Shown piece after piece: positions 1-8,758 of a stretch of DNA of 64,000 bases. The DNA is taken from contig NVWV01000001.1 of the NCBI GenBank assembly GCA_002746305.1, forward strand, positions 310,001 through 374,000. Reading direction: 5' to 3'. The translations under genes were made by a program, and so were the position numbers. Source of the stretch: Bacteroidota bacterium. GTDB lineage: Bacteria; Bacteroidota; Bacteroidia; NS11-12g; UBA9320. Position 1 is the stretch's first letter, and each line of letters starts with the position of its first letter. The notes under the pieces are model-generated. The model was not told the origin of the DNA. It did no database searches and saw only the letters and a program-made list of their open reading frames with translations.

Positions 1-801
1 TCTTTCATCTTTTTAGGTACTACTGGTGTAGGTAAAACAGAACTTGCCAAAGCATTAGCTGAATACTTGTTTAATAAAGATGATGCATTGGTCCGCATTG
101 ATATGAGTGAATATCAAGAAAAACATACAGTAAGTAGGTTGATAGGAGCTCCTCCAGGATATGTAGGGTATGATGAGGGAGGACAGCTTACAGAAGCTGT
201 AAGACGAAAGCCTTATTCAGTTATACTCTTGGATGAAATTGAGAAAGCACATCCTGACGTATTCAATATCTTGCTTCAAGTTTTAGATGATGGAAGATTG
301 ACCGATAACAAGGGCCGAATAGCAAACTTCAAGAATACCATCATTATTATGACGAGTAACATAGGTTCTCATCTGATTCAAGAACGATTTAGTGAAATAT
401 CAGATAAGAATGCTGGGGAAGTAGAAGCTAAAACCAAAGTGGAAGTATTTGAATTACTTAAAAAATCTATTCGTCCGGAGTTCTTAAATAGAATTGATGA
501 AATCATGATGTTCAAACCTTTGACCAGAGCTAATATTAGAGGCATTGTTGATATCCAGTTTGAGATTCTTAAACAAATGCTCAACGCTCAAGGGATATCT
601 ATAACAGCTACAGATAAAGCGTTGGATTGGTTGAGTGAAATAGGCTATGACCCTCAGTTTGGAGCAAGACCTTTGAAGAGGGCCATTCAAAGAGAGGTTC
701 TTAACAAACTAAGTAAGGACATCCTTGCAGGTCGTATTCAAAGTGATTCTACCATTCAACTGGATATTAATGATAAGAAGGAATTTATTTTCGCAAATTA
801 A
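1..801 (+). CDS. clpB: ATP-dependent disaggregase ClpB, C-terminal part (5' end outside window)
   Basis: This is the second AAA+ module and C-terminal domain of ClpB, the hexameric Hsp100 disaggregase that works with DnaK to rescue aggregated cytosolic proteins. The reading frame is open from base 1. Walker A GTTGVGKT is encoded near bases 16-39, followed by RIDMSEY, the pore-loop segment GAPPGYVGY, Walker B VILLDE and the sensor segment IIMTSNIGS. The C-terminal D2-small domain carries [10 protein letters not shown] and [10 protein letters not shown]. The wording [20 protein letters not shown] is typical of ClpB rather than ClpA or ClpX. The N-terminal and first ATPase domains, with the middle coiled coil, lie left of the window. 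It is unrelated to the polysaccharide locus. Confidence 0.97.
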   Translation, partial: SFIFLGTTGVGKTELAKALAEYLFNKDDALVRIDMSEYQEKHTVSRLIGAPPGYVGYDEGGQLTEAVRRKPYSVILLDEIEKAHPDVFNILLQVLDDGRLTDNKGRIANFKNTIIIMTSNIGSHLIQERFSEISDKNAGEVEAKTKVEVFELLKKSIRPEFLNRIDEIMMFKPLTRANIRGIVDIQFEILKQMLNAQGISITATDKALDWLSEIGYDPQFGARPLKRAIQREVLNKLSKDILAGRIQSDSTIQLDINDKKEFIFAN

Positions 802-807
802 TTTTGA

Positions 808-833
808 ATTGATGTAACGTTACTAAAATCAAT
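808..833. promoter_or_regulatory. Nested inverted repeat between clpB and the serpin gene
   Basis: The perfect 10-bp palindrome GTAACGTTAC (814-823) is flanked by the outer arms ATTGAT (808-813) and ATCAAT (828-833). It could be an operator for the serpin gene or a weak clpB 3' hairpin. No T-run follows, so it is not a classical intrinsic terminator. The role is inferred; only the symmetry is seen. Confidence 0.35.
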
Positions 834-869
834 AGGGTCTATTATTTGAAACAACATTTTAGAAACGTT

Positions 870-2066
870 ATGAAACAAATTTCCTATACCCTGTTAACCC
901 TTTTAGTTATTGTCTTTTTTTCTTCCTGTGATGACAATGGAGAAGACCTGCCAACATTTCCTGAGATTACTTTAAATGGAGAATTCAATACAGATTTGTT
1001 TAAGGCTATTGTTAAGGATGAAGCTGTGAATAAGAATGTGATCATTTCACCACTTTCTATAAGTTCCGTTGTGAAAATGATTTTGGCAGGAGCAGATGGC
1101 AATACTGCTGAGGAAATAGTAAAGTCATATGGAGAGGAAGCCTCAAAGACTGCCCTTTTGGGAGAAAGTCAAAATTTAAGGAGCTGGTTGAACACTAGAA
1201 CAGGTAGTCCTGTAATTGAATTCAGTAATGTTTTGTTTTATGATGATAAGAAGATAACCCCCCTGTCATCATATACATCAGACATGGCATCCTATTTTGA
1301 TGCCAGTATAAAAACTGCAGATTTTTCTAACACCGAAGAAGCTCTAGCAACGATTAATGGCTGGGTAAATGAAAAGACTAAAACCAAGATCCCAACTATA
1401 ATAGAGGATATATCACAGAATGAAGTTATGTTTTTGATAAATGCCCTATACCTAAAGGCTGACTGGTTAACTTCTTTTCCTGAAGGACGTACACGTGAAC
1501 AGACTTTTGTTTTGGAAAACGGAAATGAGCAGATGGTCGATATGATGAACATGACAGCTGGTTTCAATACCTATCGTGGAGATAATATGATAGCAGTTGA
1601 AGTTCCGTATAAGGATGATGAAATATCAATGTACTTTATACAACCCAACTCTGGAAGTATAAATACATTAATATCAGAACTTAACTCCTCTACTCTGGCA
1701 CAAATTAATGATGGGAAAGAAAAAGAAAGACTTGACTTATACGTACCCAAGTTTAAATTGGAGTACAAAAATGAGAATATTAGAAAGAGTTTGGAATTTC
1801 TTGGAGTAAAACAAATGTTTAGTCAAGGAGCAGATCTTGGACTTATGGCCGAGCAAAATAATCTCTTAGTATCAAGGGTAGTTCATAAAACCTATCTCAC
1901 GATAGATGAAAAAGGAACGGAAGGAGCAGCAGTGACTCTCGGAGGCATTAGTGTTACCTCTTTACCACCTTCAGTAAGCTTCAATAGACCTTTTGTCATT
2001 GTTCTAGCCGATAAAGAAATGAAGAATATCTTGTTTATGGGTAGAATTAGCAATCCTTTAAACTAG
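870..2066 (+). CDS. Serpin family protease inhibitor, predicted lipoprotein
   Basis: This 398-aa serpin is a suicide inhibitor of serine or cysteine proteases, predicted to be anchored at the cell surface or periplasmic side. The ATG at 870 is preferred over the upstream TTG at 846 because it begins directly with a lipoprotein signal (MKQISYTLLTLLVIVFFSSC) whose Cys is followed by acidic residues. Serpin landmarks include NVIISPLSISSVVKMILAGA near the N-terminus and the C-terminal FNRPFVIVL and ILFMGRISNP. The reactive-loop hinge EKGTEGAAVT has small residues at P12-P9, as expected of an inhibitory serpin. Counting from the hinge puts the scissile bond near the Thr-Ser of SVTSLPP. Target protease unknown. 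It converges on the next gene with a 5-base gap. Confidence 0.93.
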   Translation: MKQISYTLLTLLVIVFFSSCDDNGEDLPTFPEITLNGEFNTDLFKAIVKDEAVNKNVIISPLSISSVVKMILAGADGNTAEEIVKSYGEEASKTALLGESQNLRSWLNTRTGSPVIEFSNVLFYDDKKITPLSSYTSDMASYFDASIKTADFSNTEEALATINGWVNEKTKTKIPTIIEDISQNEVMFLINALYLKADWLTSFPEGRTREQTFVLENGNEQMVDMMNMTAGFNTYRGDNMIAVEVPYKDDEISMYFIQPNSGSINTLISELNSSTLAQINDGKEKERLDLYVPKFKLEYKNENIRKSLEFLGVKQMFSQGADLGLMAEQNNLLVSRVVHKTYLTIDEKGTEGAAVTLGGISVTSLPPSVSFNRPFVIVLADKEMKNILFMGRISNPLN

Positions 2067-2071
2067 TTAGA

Positions 2072-3457
2072 TTATTCCCAAATCTTCCCAGGATTAAGAA
2101 TTCCGTTTGGATCAAACGTCTTTTTGATACCTTTCATGAGATCAAAATGAATAGGAGTTAAAACCTCATTCATGTATTTTTTTTGTACTAACCCAATTCC
2201 GTGTTCCCCGCTTATGGTTCCGCCTAAGGATTTGCACAATCTAAAAATCTTTCGAATGCCTTCTTCTAAGTGATGACCATTCCATTTTTCATCGGTCATT
2301 TCACCTTTTAGAATATTGATATGAAGGTTGCCGTCTCCAGCGTGTCCATAACACACGCTTTCAAATCCATATTCCTCTCCCAAAGATTTTACCCCAGTCA
2401 TTAGAGCGGGTAAGTTGGCTCTTTTTACAACAGCGTCCTCTTCTTTGTATGTGCTATGTAGTTTTACCATCTCACCGATGCTTCTTCTTATTTTCCAAAG
2501 CTTTTCCTTTTGTTCAGCAGTATCTGCAAATTGTACTTCAATGACATTGCTGGTTTCTAATACATTGTTTATCCCTTCACAATCCTTGAAAAGGAGATCT
2601 ATATCATTTCCATCTACTTCTATCAGCAAATAAGCTTGCGTATGTTCTTCAATCTGAAAATGAGTCTCAGGAGAGTGGTCAATAACATACTGAACAGCAC
2701 TTTTCTCCATTAGCTCCAATGCACTTGGGTTTAGCCCTTTAATGAAAATTTGAGGAACTGCCTTACATGCATCATCGATACTTTTAAATTTTGCAAGCAT
2801 CAATAAGTCATGTTTAGGAAGAGGTAAAAGTTTAAAGACAATCTTGGTTACTACTCCAAGAGTTCCTTCACTTCCGATCATGAGCTGTGTAAGGTTATAT
2901 CCAGTGCTGTTTTTGAGCGTATCGGCACCCGTCCATATTACATTGCCATTGGGTAGTACAACTTCCAGATTCAGGACATAGTCCTTGGTAGTTCCATATT
3001 TTAATGCTTTGGGTCCACCGCTGCTGTGGGCTACATTACCTCCTAAAAAACAACTGCCTTTACTTGCAGGGTCAGGTGGATAGAAGAGACCGCGTTCTTT
3101 TACAGCTTGCTGAAATGTCTCATTGATTACGCCACTTTCTACCGTGGCTTGGAAATTTTCTTCATCAATATTTAGAATGCTATTAAAATTTTCCATAGAT
3201 AAAGAAACCCCTCCTTCTATTGGAAGGCTGCCTCCACTCAATCCTGTGCCTGCACCTCTCGGTGTGACGGGGATTTTATTTTCATTACAAAAGCGAAGTA
3301 TTTTGGACACCTCATCCACTGTAGACGGCATCGCAACTACCTGAGGTAGGTATTCTAAATCCTCGGTATAATCGCTAGCATATTTTTTAAGAATAGAAGT
3401 CTCATCTTCTATGATATTTTTTCCTAGTAAATTTTTAAGATTCTGTATCCATTCCAT
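2072..3457 (-). CDS. FAD-linked oxidase, GlcD/D-lactate dehydrogenase type
   Basis: This 461-aa flavoprotein belongs to the family of glycolate oxidase GlcD and D-lactate or D-2-hydroxyglutarate dehydrogenases, which oxidise a 2-hydroxy acid to a 2-oxo acid. The N-terminal PCMH FAD-binding domain (about residues 36-215) contains PVTPRGAGTGLSGGSLP, GGNVAHSSGGPKALKYG and IGSEGTLGVVT. The C-terminal domain carries CYGHAGDGNLHINIL and SGEHGIGLVQKKYM, the usual substrate and metal site region. There is no fused iron-sulfur domain, so electrons probably go to a separate acceptor. Exact substrate cannot be read from sequence. It is divergent from the peptidase gene across only 40 bases. Confidence 0.9.
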   Translation of the reverse strand: MEWIQNLKNLLGKNIIEDETSILKKYASDYTEDLEYLPQVVAMPSTVDEVSKILRFCNENKIPVTPRGAGTGLSGGSLPIEGGVSLSMENFNSILNIDEENFQATVESGVINETFQQAVKERGLFYPPDPASKGSCFLGGNVAHSSGGPKALKYGTTKDYVLNLEVVLPNGNVIWTGADTLKNSTGYNLTQLMIGSEGTLGVVTKIVFKLLPLPKHDLLMLAKFKSIDDACKAVPQIFIKGLNPSALELMEKSAVQYVIDHSPETHFQIEEHTQAYLLIEVDGNDIDLLFKDCEGINNVLETSNVIEVQFADTAEQKEKLWKIRRSIGEMVKLHSTYKEEDAVVKRANLPALMTGVKSLGEEYGFESVCYGHAGDGNLHINILKGEMTDEKWNGHHLEEGIRKIFRLCKSLGGTISGEHGIGLVQKKYMNEVLTPIHFDLMKGIKKTFDPNGILNPGKIWE

Positions 3458-3481
3458 TTTAGAATTGCGTTATTATTGAAG

Positions 3482-3489
3482 CAAATTTA
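3482..3489 (-). promoter_or_regulatory. Candidate Bacteroidota -7 element for the FAD-oxidase gene
   Basis: The minus strand reads TAAATTTG here, an exact match to the Bacteroidota primary-sigma -7 consensus TAnnTTTG. It lies about 25 bases before the oxidase start, giving a short leader. No good TTTG -33 element is seen at the expected spacing, which would fall inside the divergent peptidase gene. Confidence 0.4.
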
Positions 3490-3497
3490 TTAGAAGG

Positions 3498-5657
3498 ATG
3501 AGAAACACACTTTTATTACTGTTCATTAGCTGTACACTATTTACTTACAGTCAGAAAAGAGACATAGAATTAACCGATATATGGGGAAGCGGTACTTTTT
3601 ACCCAAAAACGATAAGTGGGTTTGTAAATATGAACGATGGGAAGACCTATTGTATTCAGGAACAAAATGATGGCTACGCCGTAATTAATCAGTACGATTA
3701 CGTTTCAGGAGAAAAAACCAAAGAAATTATCAATGCCAAAGATGTTTTTAGAGGAGATGAAATTGGATTTAGTTCATATCATTACAATAATGATCAGTCT
3801 ATAATACTACTGTATTATAATTCAGAGGCTATCTATAGACATTCTACTCGAGGAGATTTTAGAATTTTTGACCTCAAGGGAAATATTCAGCTAGGTAAAG
3901 AAGAAAAAGTGAGATATCCTACTTTAAGTCCCAATGGAGACAAAGTAGCCTATGTAAAAGAGAATGATTTATATATCCTAGACTTAGTGAAAGGTAAGAC
4001 CTTGAGAATTACTAAAGATGGAGCATATAATTCTATAATAAATGGTGGAGTTGATTGGGTTTATGAAGAGGAGTTTGGAATGAGCAAAGGATTCGAATGG
4101 AATTCGGATGGAAGTAAAATAGCATACTACCGATTTGATGAGAGTGCTGTGAAACAATGGCAGATGACTACATATGGTGATCTTTATCCAGAATTTTACA
4201 AATTTAAATATCCAAAAGCAGGTGAAGCAAATAGTATAGTAGATGTATATATCGCAGATGCCGTAAAAGGAAAATGTAAAAAATTAGAGCTAGGAAGTGA
4301 GAACGACCAATACTTGCCACGGATTATGTGGACCAAAGACCCCAATAAATTGGCTGTGCAACGTCTAAATAGACTACAGAATAAATGGGAGTTATTAATG
4401 GTAACAGGAACTTCAGTAGAACCTGCACTTGAGGAAAATAGTAAATACTATGTAGAAATTACGGATGATATTTATTTCCTGAATGACGGTAAACATATGA
4501 TAGTTAGTAGTGAATCAGATGGGAATAAACACCTGTATTTTCACAAAATAGATGGACCACAGATTTATCAGATAACGAAAGGGGAATGGGAAGTAGATGA
4601 AGTCTTGGGAATTGATCAGGTAAATGAAATTATTTATTTTACATCTACAGAAGCTGGACCAACTCAAAGACACATTTATTCCATTGATTTTCAGGGAAAA
4701 GGAAAGAAGAAACTGTCAACAGAAGAAGGTTGGCATACAGCTGAGTTTAGTAAAGATTTCTCGCTGGCACTTCATAGTTTTACAACAGCTACTGCGCCAC
4801 ATGTTTATACCATAAAGAATAAAGCTTGGGAAACTCAACGTGTTGTGGAAGATAACAAAGAATTTATAGAACGTAATGCTACATTTAAACAAGGAGATGT
4901 AAGCTTTGATTGGCTTAAAGTAAATGGTGTCGAACTAAATTACGTAATGATTAGACCAGAGAGTTTTAATGATTCTCTCAAATATCCAATGTTAATGTAC
5001 GTATATGGTGGTCCGGGTTCTCAAACTGTGAAAAATAGTTTTGGTTGGAGTAATTATTACTGGCACCAGATGTTGGCCAATAAATATGGAATTATTATTG
5101 TCTCAGTTGACAATAGAGGCACAGGAGCTAGAGGAGAGGAATTTAAGAAAATGACCTATAAACAATTGGGTAAATATGAAACCGAAGACCAAATAGAAGC
5201 AGCTAAGATTTTAGGTAAAGTTCCATTTATTGATAGTGAAAGAATAGGAATATGGGGATGGAGCTATGGAGGTTATATGAGTAGTTTAGCCTTGGCCAAG
5301 GGAAATGATGTATTCAAAATGGCAATTGCCATTGCTCCTGTTACCAACTGGAGATTCTACGATAATATCTATACGGAAAGATACATGGCTTTGCCAAAGG
5401 ATAATGCCAGCGGGTATGATGATAATTCTCCAATCAACTTTGTGAAAGACATAAAAGGTAAATATTTAATTGTACATGGTACAGGTGATGACAATGTTCA
5501 CATGGAGAACAGTGTCATGATGATAGATGAAATGATTAAGAATAACATTCCTTTTGATTCTGAATTTTATCCCAATAAAAACCATGGAATTTATGGGGGG
5601 TATACTCGATTGCATTTATATAACAAGATGACTCAATTCGTAGTCGAAAATTTGTAA
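3498..5657 (+). CDS. Secreted dipeptidyl peptidase IV-like enzyme (S9B)
   Basis: This 719-aa prolyl oligopeptidase-family enzyme releases N-terminal dipeptides, usually Xaa-Pro or Xaa-Ala. A signal peptide (MRNTLLLLFISCTLFTYSQ) directs it to the periplasm or outer surface. Residues of about 80-430 form the DPPIV N-terminal beta-propeller and include DWVYEEEF, matching the double-Glu motif that binds the substrate amino group. The C-terminal alpha/beta hydrolase holds the triad: Ser589 in GWSYGG, an Asp in the DD pair at 664-665 (GTGDDNVH) and His696 in NKNHG. Two dipeptide/tripeptide transporters follow immediately, making a peptide-scavenging unit. Confidence 0.95.
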   Translation: MRNTLLLLFISCTLFTYSQKRDIELTDIWGSGTFYPKTISGFVNMNDGKTYCIQEQNDGYAVINQYDYVSGEKTKEIINAKDVFRGDEIGFSSYHYNNDQSIILLYYNSEAIYRHSTRGDFRIFDLKGNIQLGKEEKVRYPTLSPNGDKVAYVKENDLYILDLVKGKTLRITKDGAYNSIINGGVDWVYEEEFGMSKGFEWNSDGSKIAYYRFDESAVKQWQMTTYGDLYPEFYKFKYPKAGEANSIVDVYIADAVKGKCKKLELGSENDQYLPRIMWTKDPNKLAVQRLNRLQNKWELLMVTGTSVEPALEENSKYYVEITDDIYFLNDGKHMIVSSESDGNKHLYFHKIDGPQIYQITKGEWEVDEVLGIDQVNEIIYFTSTEAGPTQRHIYSIDFQGKGKKKLSTEEGWHTAEFSKDFSLALHSFTTATAPHVYTIKNKAWETQRVVEDNKEFIERNATFKQGDVSFDWLKVNGVELNYVMIRPESFNDSLKYPMLMYVYGGPGSQTVKNSFGWSNYYWHQMLANKYGIIIVSVDNRGTGARGEEFKKMTYKQLGKYETEDQIEAAKILGKVPFIDSERIGIWGWSYGGYMSSLALAKGNDVFKMAIAIAPVTNWRFYDNIYTERYMALPKDNASGYDDNSPINFVKDIKGKYLIVHGTGDDNVHMENSVMMIDEMIKNNIPFDSEFYPNKNHGIYGGYTRLHLYNKMTQFVVENL

Positions 5658-5680
5658 TTCAAGATTAAAATCTATTTTTA
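5651..5680 (+). promoter_or_regulatory. Candidate promoter for the tandem POT transporter genes
   Basis: TTTG at 5651-5654 and TATTTTTA at 5673-5680 (7 of 8 to TAnnTTTG) are separated by 18 bases, close to the Bacteroidota -33/-7 spacing. Transcription would start near 5687, just before the ATG at 5703. The first element overlaps the 3' end of the peptidase gene. Confidence 0.35.
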
Positions 5681-5702
5681 CCAAAAATTATAATCATAAA
5701 AT

Positions 5703-7088
5703 ATGTCAAATAATGTAGCAACTGAAAAAGAAATGTTTGGACATCCAATAGGACTTTTTGTACTATTCTTTACAGAGATGTGGGAACGTTTTTCTTACTA
5801 CGGTATGAGAGCAATCTTGGTATTGTATCTCGTATCTCAAAGTACAGGAGACAATCCAGGTCTAGGCTGGTCTAATGGAGAAGCTTTGGCATTATATGGC
5901 TGGTATACTATGATGGTTTATGTTATGTCCATCCCTGGAGGTATCATAGCAGATAAATTATTAGGACAAAGAAAATCTGTCCTACTAGGATGTATTCTAC
6001 TTGTTGCAGGTCATGGTATTCTGGCGGTAGAAGAAATGTGGGCATTTTATACAGGACTGGTACTAATTGTACTAGGTGTAGGTATGCTTAAACCAAATAT
6101 ATCAACTATGGTAGGGGGGCTTTATAAGCAAGGGGACATTAGAAGAGATAAAGGTTTTACCATCTTTTATATAGGTATTAATCTGGGAGCATTTCTCTCA
6201 AGTTTGATTGTAGGTTATGTAGGAGAAGTTCACGGATGGCATTATGGATTTGGTCTTGCTGGAATTGGCATGTTGCTAGGTCTTGGAGTTTATATGTATG
6301 GCCAAAGGTATTTACAGCATGTGGGAGGTTTCATTGGAACTTCTAAAAGCAAGGCTGAAAGAGAAGCTGCGAGTAAACCGCTAACTAAGGTTGAAAAAGA
6401 TAGGATTAGCGTACTCCTGATTTCGTTCTTATTAGTTGTCGTATTCTGGGGAGCATTTGAACAGGCTGGTGGTTTAATGAATATTTATACATTGGAGAAA
6501 ACAAATAGAATGTTTATGGGATTTGAGATTCCAGCATCGGTATTCCAATCTATAAATGCTATGTTTATTATCTTCTTTGGAACATCAATAGCACTTTTTT
6601 GGGCAAATAGAAAATTAAAAGGAAAGGTATCCAGTTCTTTATTTAAAATGATAATTGGACTCATAATAATGGGTGCAGGTTTCTTCTTTATGACAGGAGC
6701 TACTGCTCAGTTTGAAGCTACGGGGTCATCTGCTATGTACTGGTTAGTATTAGCATATTTATTCCATACGATCGGAGAACTTTGTTTATCTCCTGTTGCA
6801 TTATCCTTCATTACTAAATTAGCCCCACTTAAATATGCATCCATAATGATGGGCTTATATTTTGCTGTAACAGGTTTTGGAAGTAAGTTGGCTGGTTTAT
6901 TAGGAGAATGGTCCGAGAGTTTAGGTGAGTATAAGATCTTTACAGGAATTGCAGTGTTTTGTGTTCTGTTTGGAGTCTTGATGTTTGGTTTTAGAAAAAA
7001 ACTGGAAGTGTTAACTCATGGAATTGAGGACAGTGAAGGCTCTACACAAGAAGAGGCTGAAGGGTTTGAAATAGCCGACAACTCATAA
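5703..7088 (+). CDS. Proton-dependent oligopeptide transporter (POT/PTR2), copy 1
   Basis: This 461-aa inner-membrane symporter of the POT branch of the major facilitator superfamily imports di- and tripeptides with protons. The proton-coupling motif is TEMWERFSYYGMRA near residue 20. GGIIADKLLGQRKSVLLG follows, then FTIFYIGINLGAFLSS (PTR2 signature), FEQAGG in the second half, and the C-terminal IGELCLSPVALSFITKLAP. Hydrophobic segments are consistent with 12-14 helices. It sits 45 bases after the dipeptidyl peptidase gene and 2 bases before its paralogue. Confidence 0.95.
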   Translation: MSNNVATEKEMFGHPIGLFVLFFTEMWERFSYYGMRAILVLYLVSQSTGDNPGLGWSNGEALALYGWYTMMVYVMSIPGGIIADKLLGQRKSVLLGCILLVAGHGILAVEEMWAFYTGLVLIVLGVGMLKPNISTMVGGLYKQGDIRRDKGFTIFYIGINLGAFLSSLIVGYVGEVHGWHYGFGLAGIGMLLGLGVYMYGQRYLQHVGGFIGTSKSKAEREAASKPLTKVEKDRISVLLISFLLVVVFWGAFEQAGGLMNIYTLEKTNRMFMGFEIPASVFQSINAMFIIFFGTSIALFWANRKLKGKVSSSLFKMIIGLIIMGAGFFFMTGATAQFEATGSSAMYWLVLAYLFHTIGELCLSPVALSFITKLAPLKYASIMMGLYFAVTGFGSKLAGLLGEWSESLGEYKIFTGIAVFCVLFGVLMFGFRKKLEVLTHGIEDSEGSTQEEAEGFEIADNS

Positions 7089-7090
7089 AA

Positions 7091-8698
7091 ATGGATACAA
7101 CAGAATACAGGTTTGAAGGTTCAGAAATGAACCGAAAACTATTACTTGGACACCCAAGTGGCTTATTTATTCTTTTCTTTACAGAAATGTGGGAGAGGTT
7201 CTCTTACTATGGCATGAGAGCCCTTTTGGTACTATTCCTAACCTCTAGTCTTATAGATGGAGGATGGGCTTGGAGTAGAGAAGAAGCATTGGGGCTATAT
7301 GGTACATATACCATGTTGGTTTATTTTACACCAATTTTAGGTGGATTGTTGGCTGATAAGCTACTTGGATATAGATGGGCAGTAGCTTTAGGAGCACTAA
7401 TAATGACTTTGGGGCATGCGTCAATGGCATTGGACACTCCATGGAGTTTATATGCTGGCATTGGTTTGCTAGTTGCAGGAAATGGGTTGTTTAAACCCAA
7501 TATCACATCTATTATAAACGGAATTTATATTAATGCTCAAGAGAAGAAGGATGGAGCTTTTACCATCTTTTATATGGGTGTAAACGCGGGAGCATTCTTA
7601 GGGATAATGTTATGTGGTTATGTAGGTGAGACTCAAGGATGGCACTGGGGTTTTGGTCTTGCAGGGATCTTTATGTTTTTCGGAATGTTGCAATTTTGGT
7701 TTGCTCAAGGCATTTTTGGTAGAATAGGTCTTGGGCCTAAAAAAACTGCTGAATTTGATATTTCCGATGCAATAGAATCCAAAGATTCAATAACGGATGA
7801 AAGTTCACAGAATGAAGCAATCATAAAGCAAGAAGAGGTAGCACCTGCCGTTCAAAGGGACAGGTATATTGTTGTAGGAATCCTAGCTATATTTACTATA
7901 TTCTTTTGGGCGTGTTTTGAACAAGCTGGAGGGTCTATGACCATTTTTGCAAAGGACTATACAAATCGAGTTTTAGATGGAACTGCGGCCAATGTATTTA
8001 GAATTGTCAATACATTATTGACCATAGTACCATTAATCATAATTACCTACGTATTATTCAAGCTTTTCAAAATAACATTCAAGAAGTATTTTGCCTCTAA
8101 CATATTCCTAGGGACAAGTTTTGCAATAATTTGGGTAATAGTATTGTGGATGCTATATAGTCAATTTGATAGTGCAAAAACAGAGATACCGGCTTCGTGG
8201 TTCGGAATTCTAAACTCGTTTTTCATTATAGCATTTGCACCGTTAATTTCTAGAATTTGGGAAAGCAGATTTAATCCGCCGGCACCTATTAAGTTTGGGA
8301 TTGGGTTGGTTCTTTTAGGATTGGGATTTGGCGTCTTAGCATATGGATCTAGTGGTATTCCCCAAGGGGCACTAACAGCTTCCGTAAGTATTGTATGGCT
8401 CATTTTTGCCTACCTATTGCATACATTGGGAGAGTTAACTTTATCTCCTGTTGGATTGTCCTATGTTTCTAAACTAGTGCCCGCAAAAGTTATAGGGATG
8501 ATGTTTGGTCTTTGGTATATTGCAATTGGCTTGGGTAATAAAGCTGCAGGTGCTATCGGGGGGCAAATTGATAAAATTGTGGCAAGCCATAGCATGAGCT
8601 ATTTTTTCATGATATTTACACTAATTCCTATTTGTGCAGGGATTTTCTTAATGGTACTGACACCGATGCTTAAGAAATTAATGCACGGCGTGAAATAA
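7091..8698 (+). CDS. Proton-dependent oligopeptide transporter (POT/PTR2), copy 2
   Basis: This 535-aa paralogue of the preceding POT protein shares TEMWERFSYYGMRALLVLFL, FTIFYMGVNAGAFLG, ACFEQAGGSMTIF and LGELTLSPVGLSYVSKL. It is longer because of an extra hydrophilic, acidic stretch around residues 220-250 and additional hydrophobic segments in the second half. The pair probably arose by tandem duplication and may differ in peptide preference. The gene ends 22 bases before a strong intrinsic terminator that closes this transcription unit. Confidence 0.95.
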   Translation: MDTTEYRFEGSEMNRKLLLGHPSGLFILFFTEMWERFSYYGMRALLVLFLTSSLIDGGWAWSREEALGLYGTYTMLVYFTPILGGLLADKLLGYRWAVALGALIMTLGHASMALDTPWSLYAGIGLLVAGNGLFKPNITSIINGIYINAQEKKDGAFTIFYMGVNAGAFLGIMLCGYVGETQGWHWGFGLAGIFMFFGMLQFWFAQGIFGRIGLGPKKTAEFDISDAIESKDSITDESSQNEAIIKQEEVAPAVQRDRYIVVGILAIFTIFFWACFEQAGGSMTIFAKDYTNRVLDGTAANVFRIVNTLLTIVPLIIITYVLFKLFKITFKKYFASNIFLGTSFAIIWVIVLWMLYSQFDSAKTEIPASWFGILNSFFIIAFAPLISRIWESRFNPPAPIKFGIGLVLLGLGFGVLAYGSSGIPQGALTASVSIVWLIFAYLLHTLGELTLSPVGLSYVSKLVPAKVIGMMFGLWYIAIGLGNKAAGAIGGQIDKIVASHSMSYFFMIFTLIPICAGIFLMVLTPMLKKLMHGVK

Positions 8699-8720
8699 GA
8701 TAAAAAGAAAATTGAAAAAA

Positions 8721-8749
8721 GGACGGACCTTTTGGTCTGTCCTTTTTTT
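8721..8749 (+). terminator. Intrinsic terminator after the POT genes and immediately before the antiterminator gene
   Basis: The arms GGACGGACC (8721-8729) and GGTCTGTCC (8734-8742) pair over 9 bp with one G-U, around a TTTT loop. Seven Ts follow and a run of As precedes the stem. Only 9 bases separate the T-run from the ATG of the antiterminator gene, so any transcript reaching that gene from a promoter further upstream must pass this hairpin. Confidence 0.93.
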
Positions 8750-8758
8750 GTGATAGCA

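Noticed and set aside
8732..8758. Upstream TTG start for the antiterminator gene
   Set aside because: The extra residues would be encoded by the loop and arm of the terminator hairpin, and NusG-family N-termini match the ATG at 8759.
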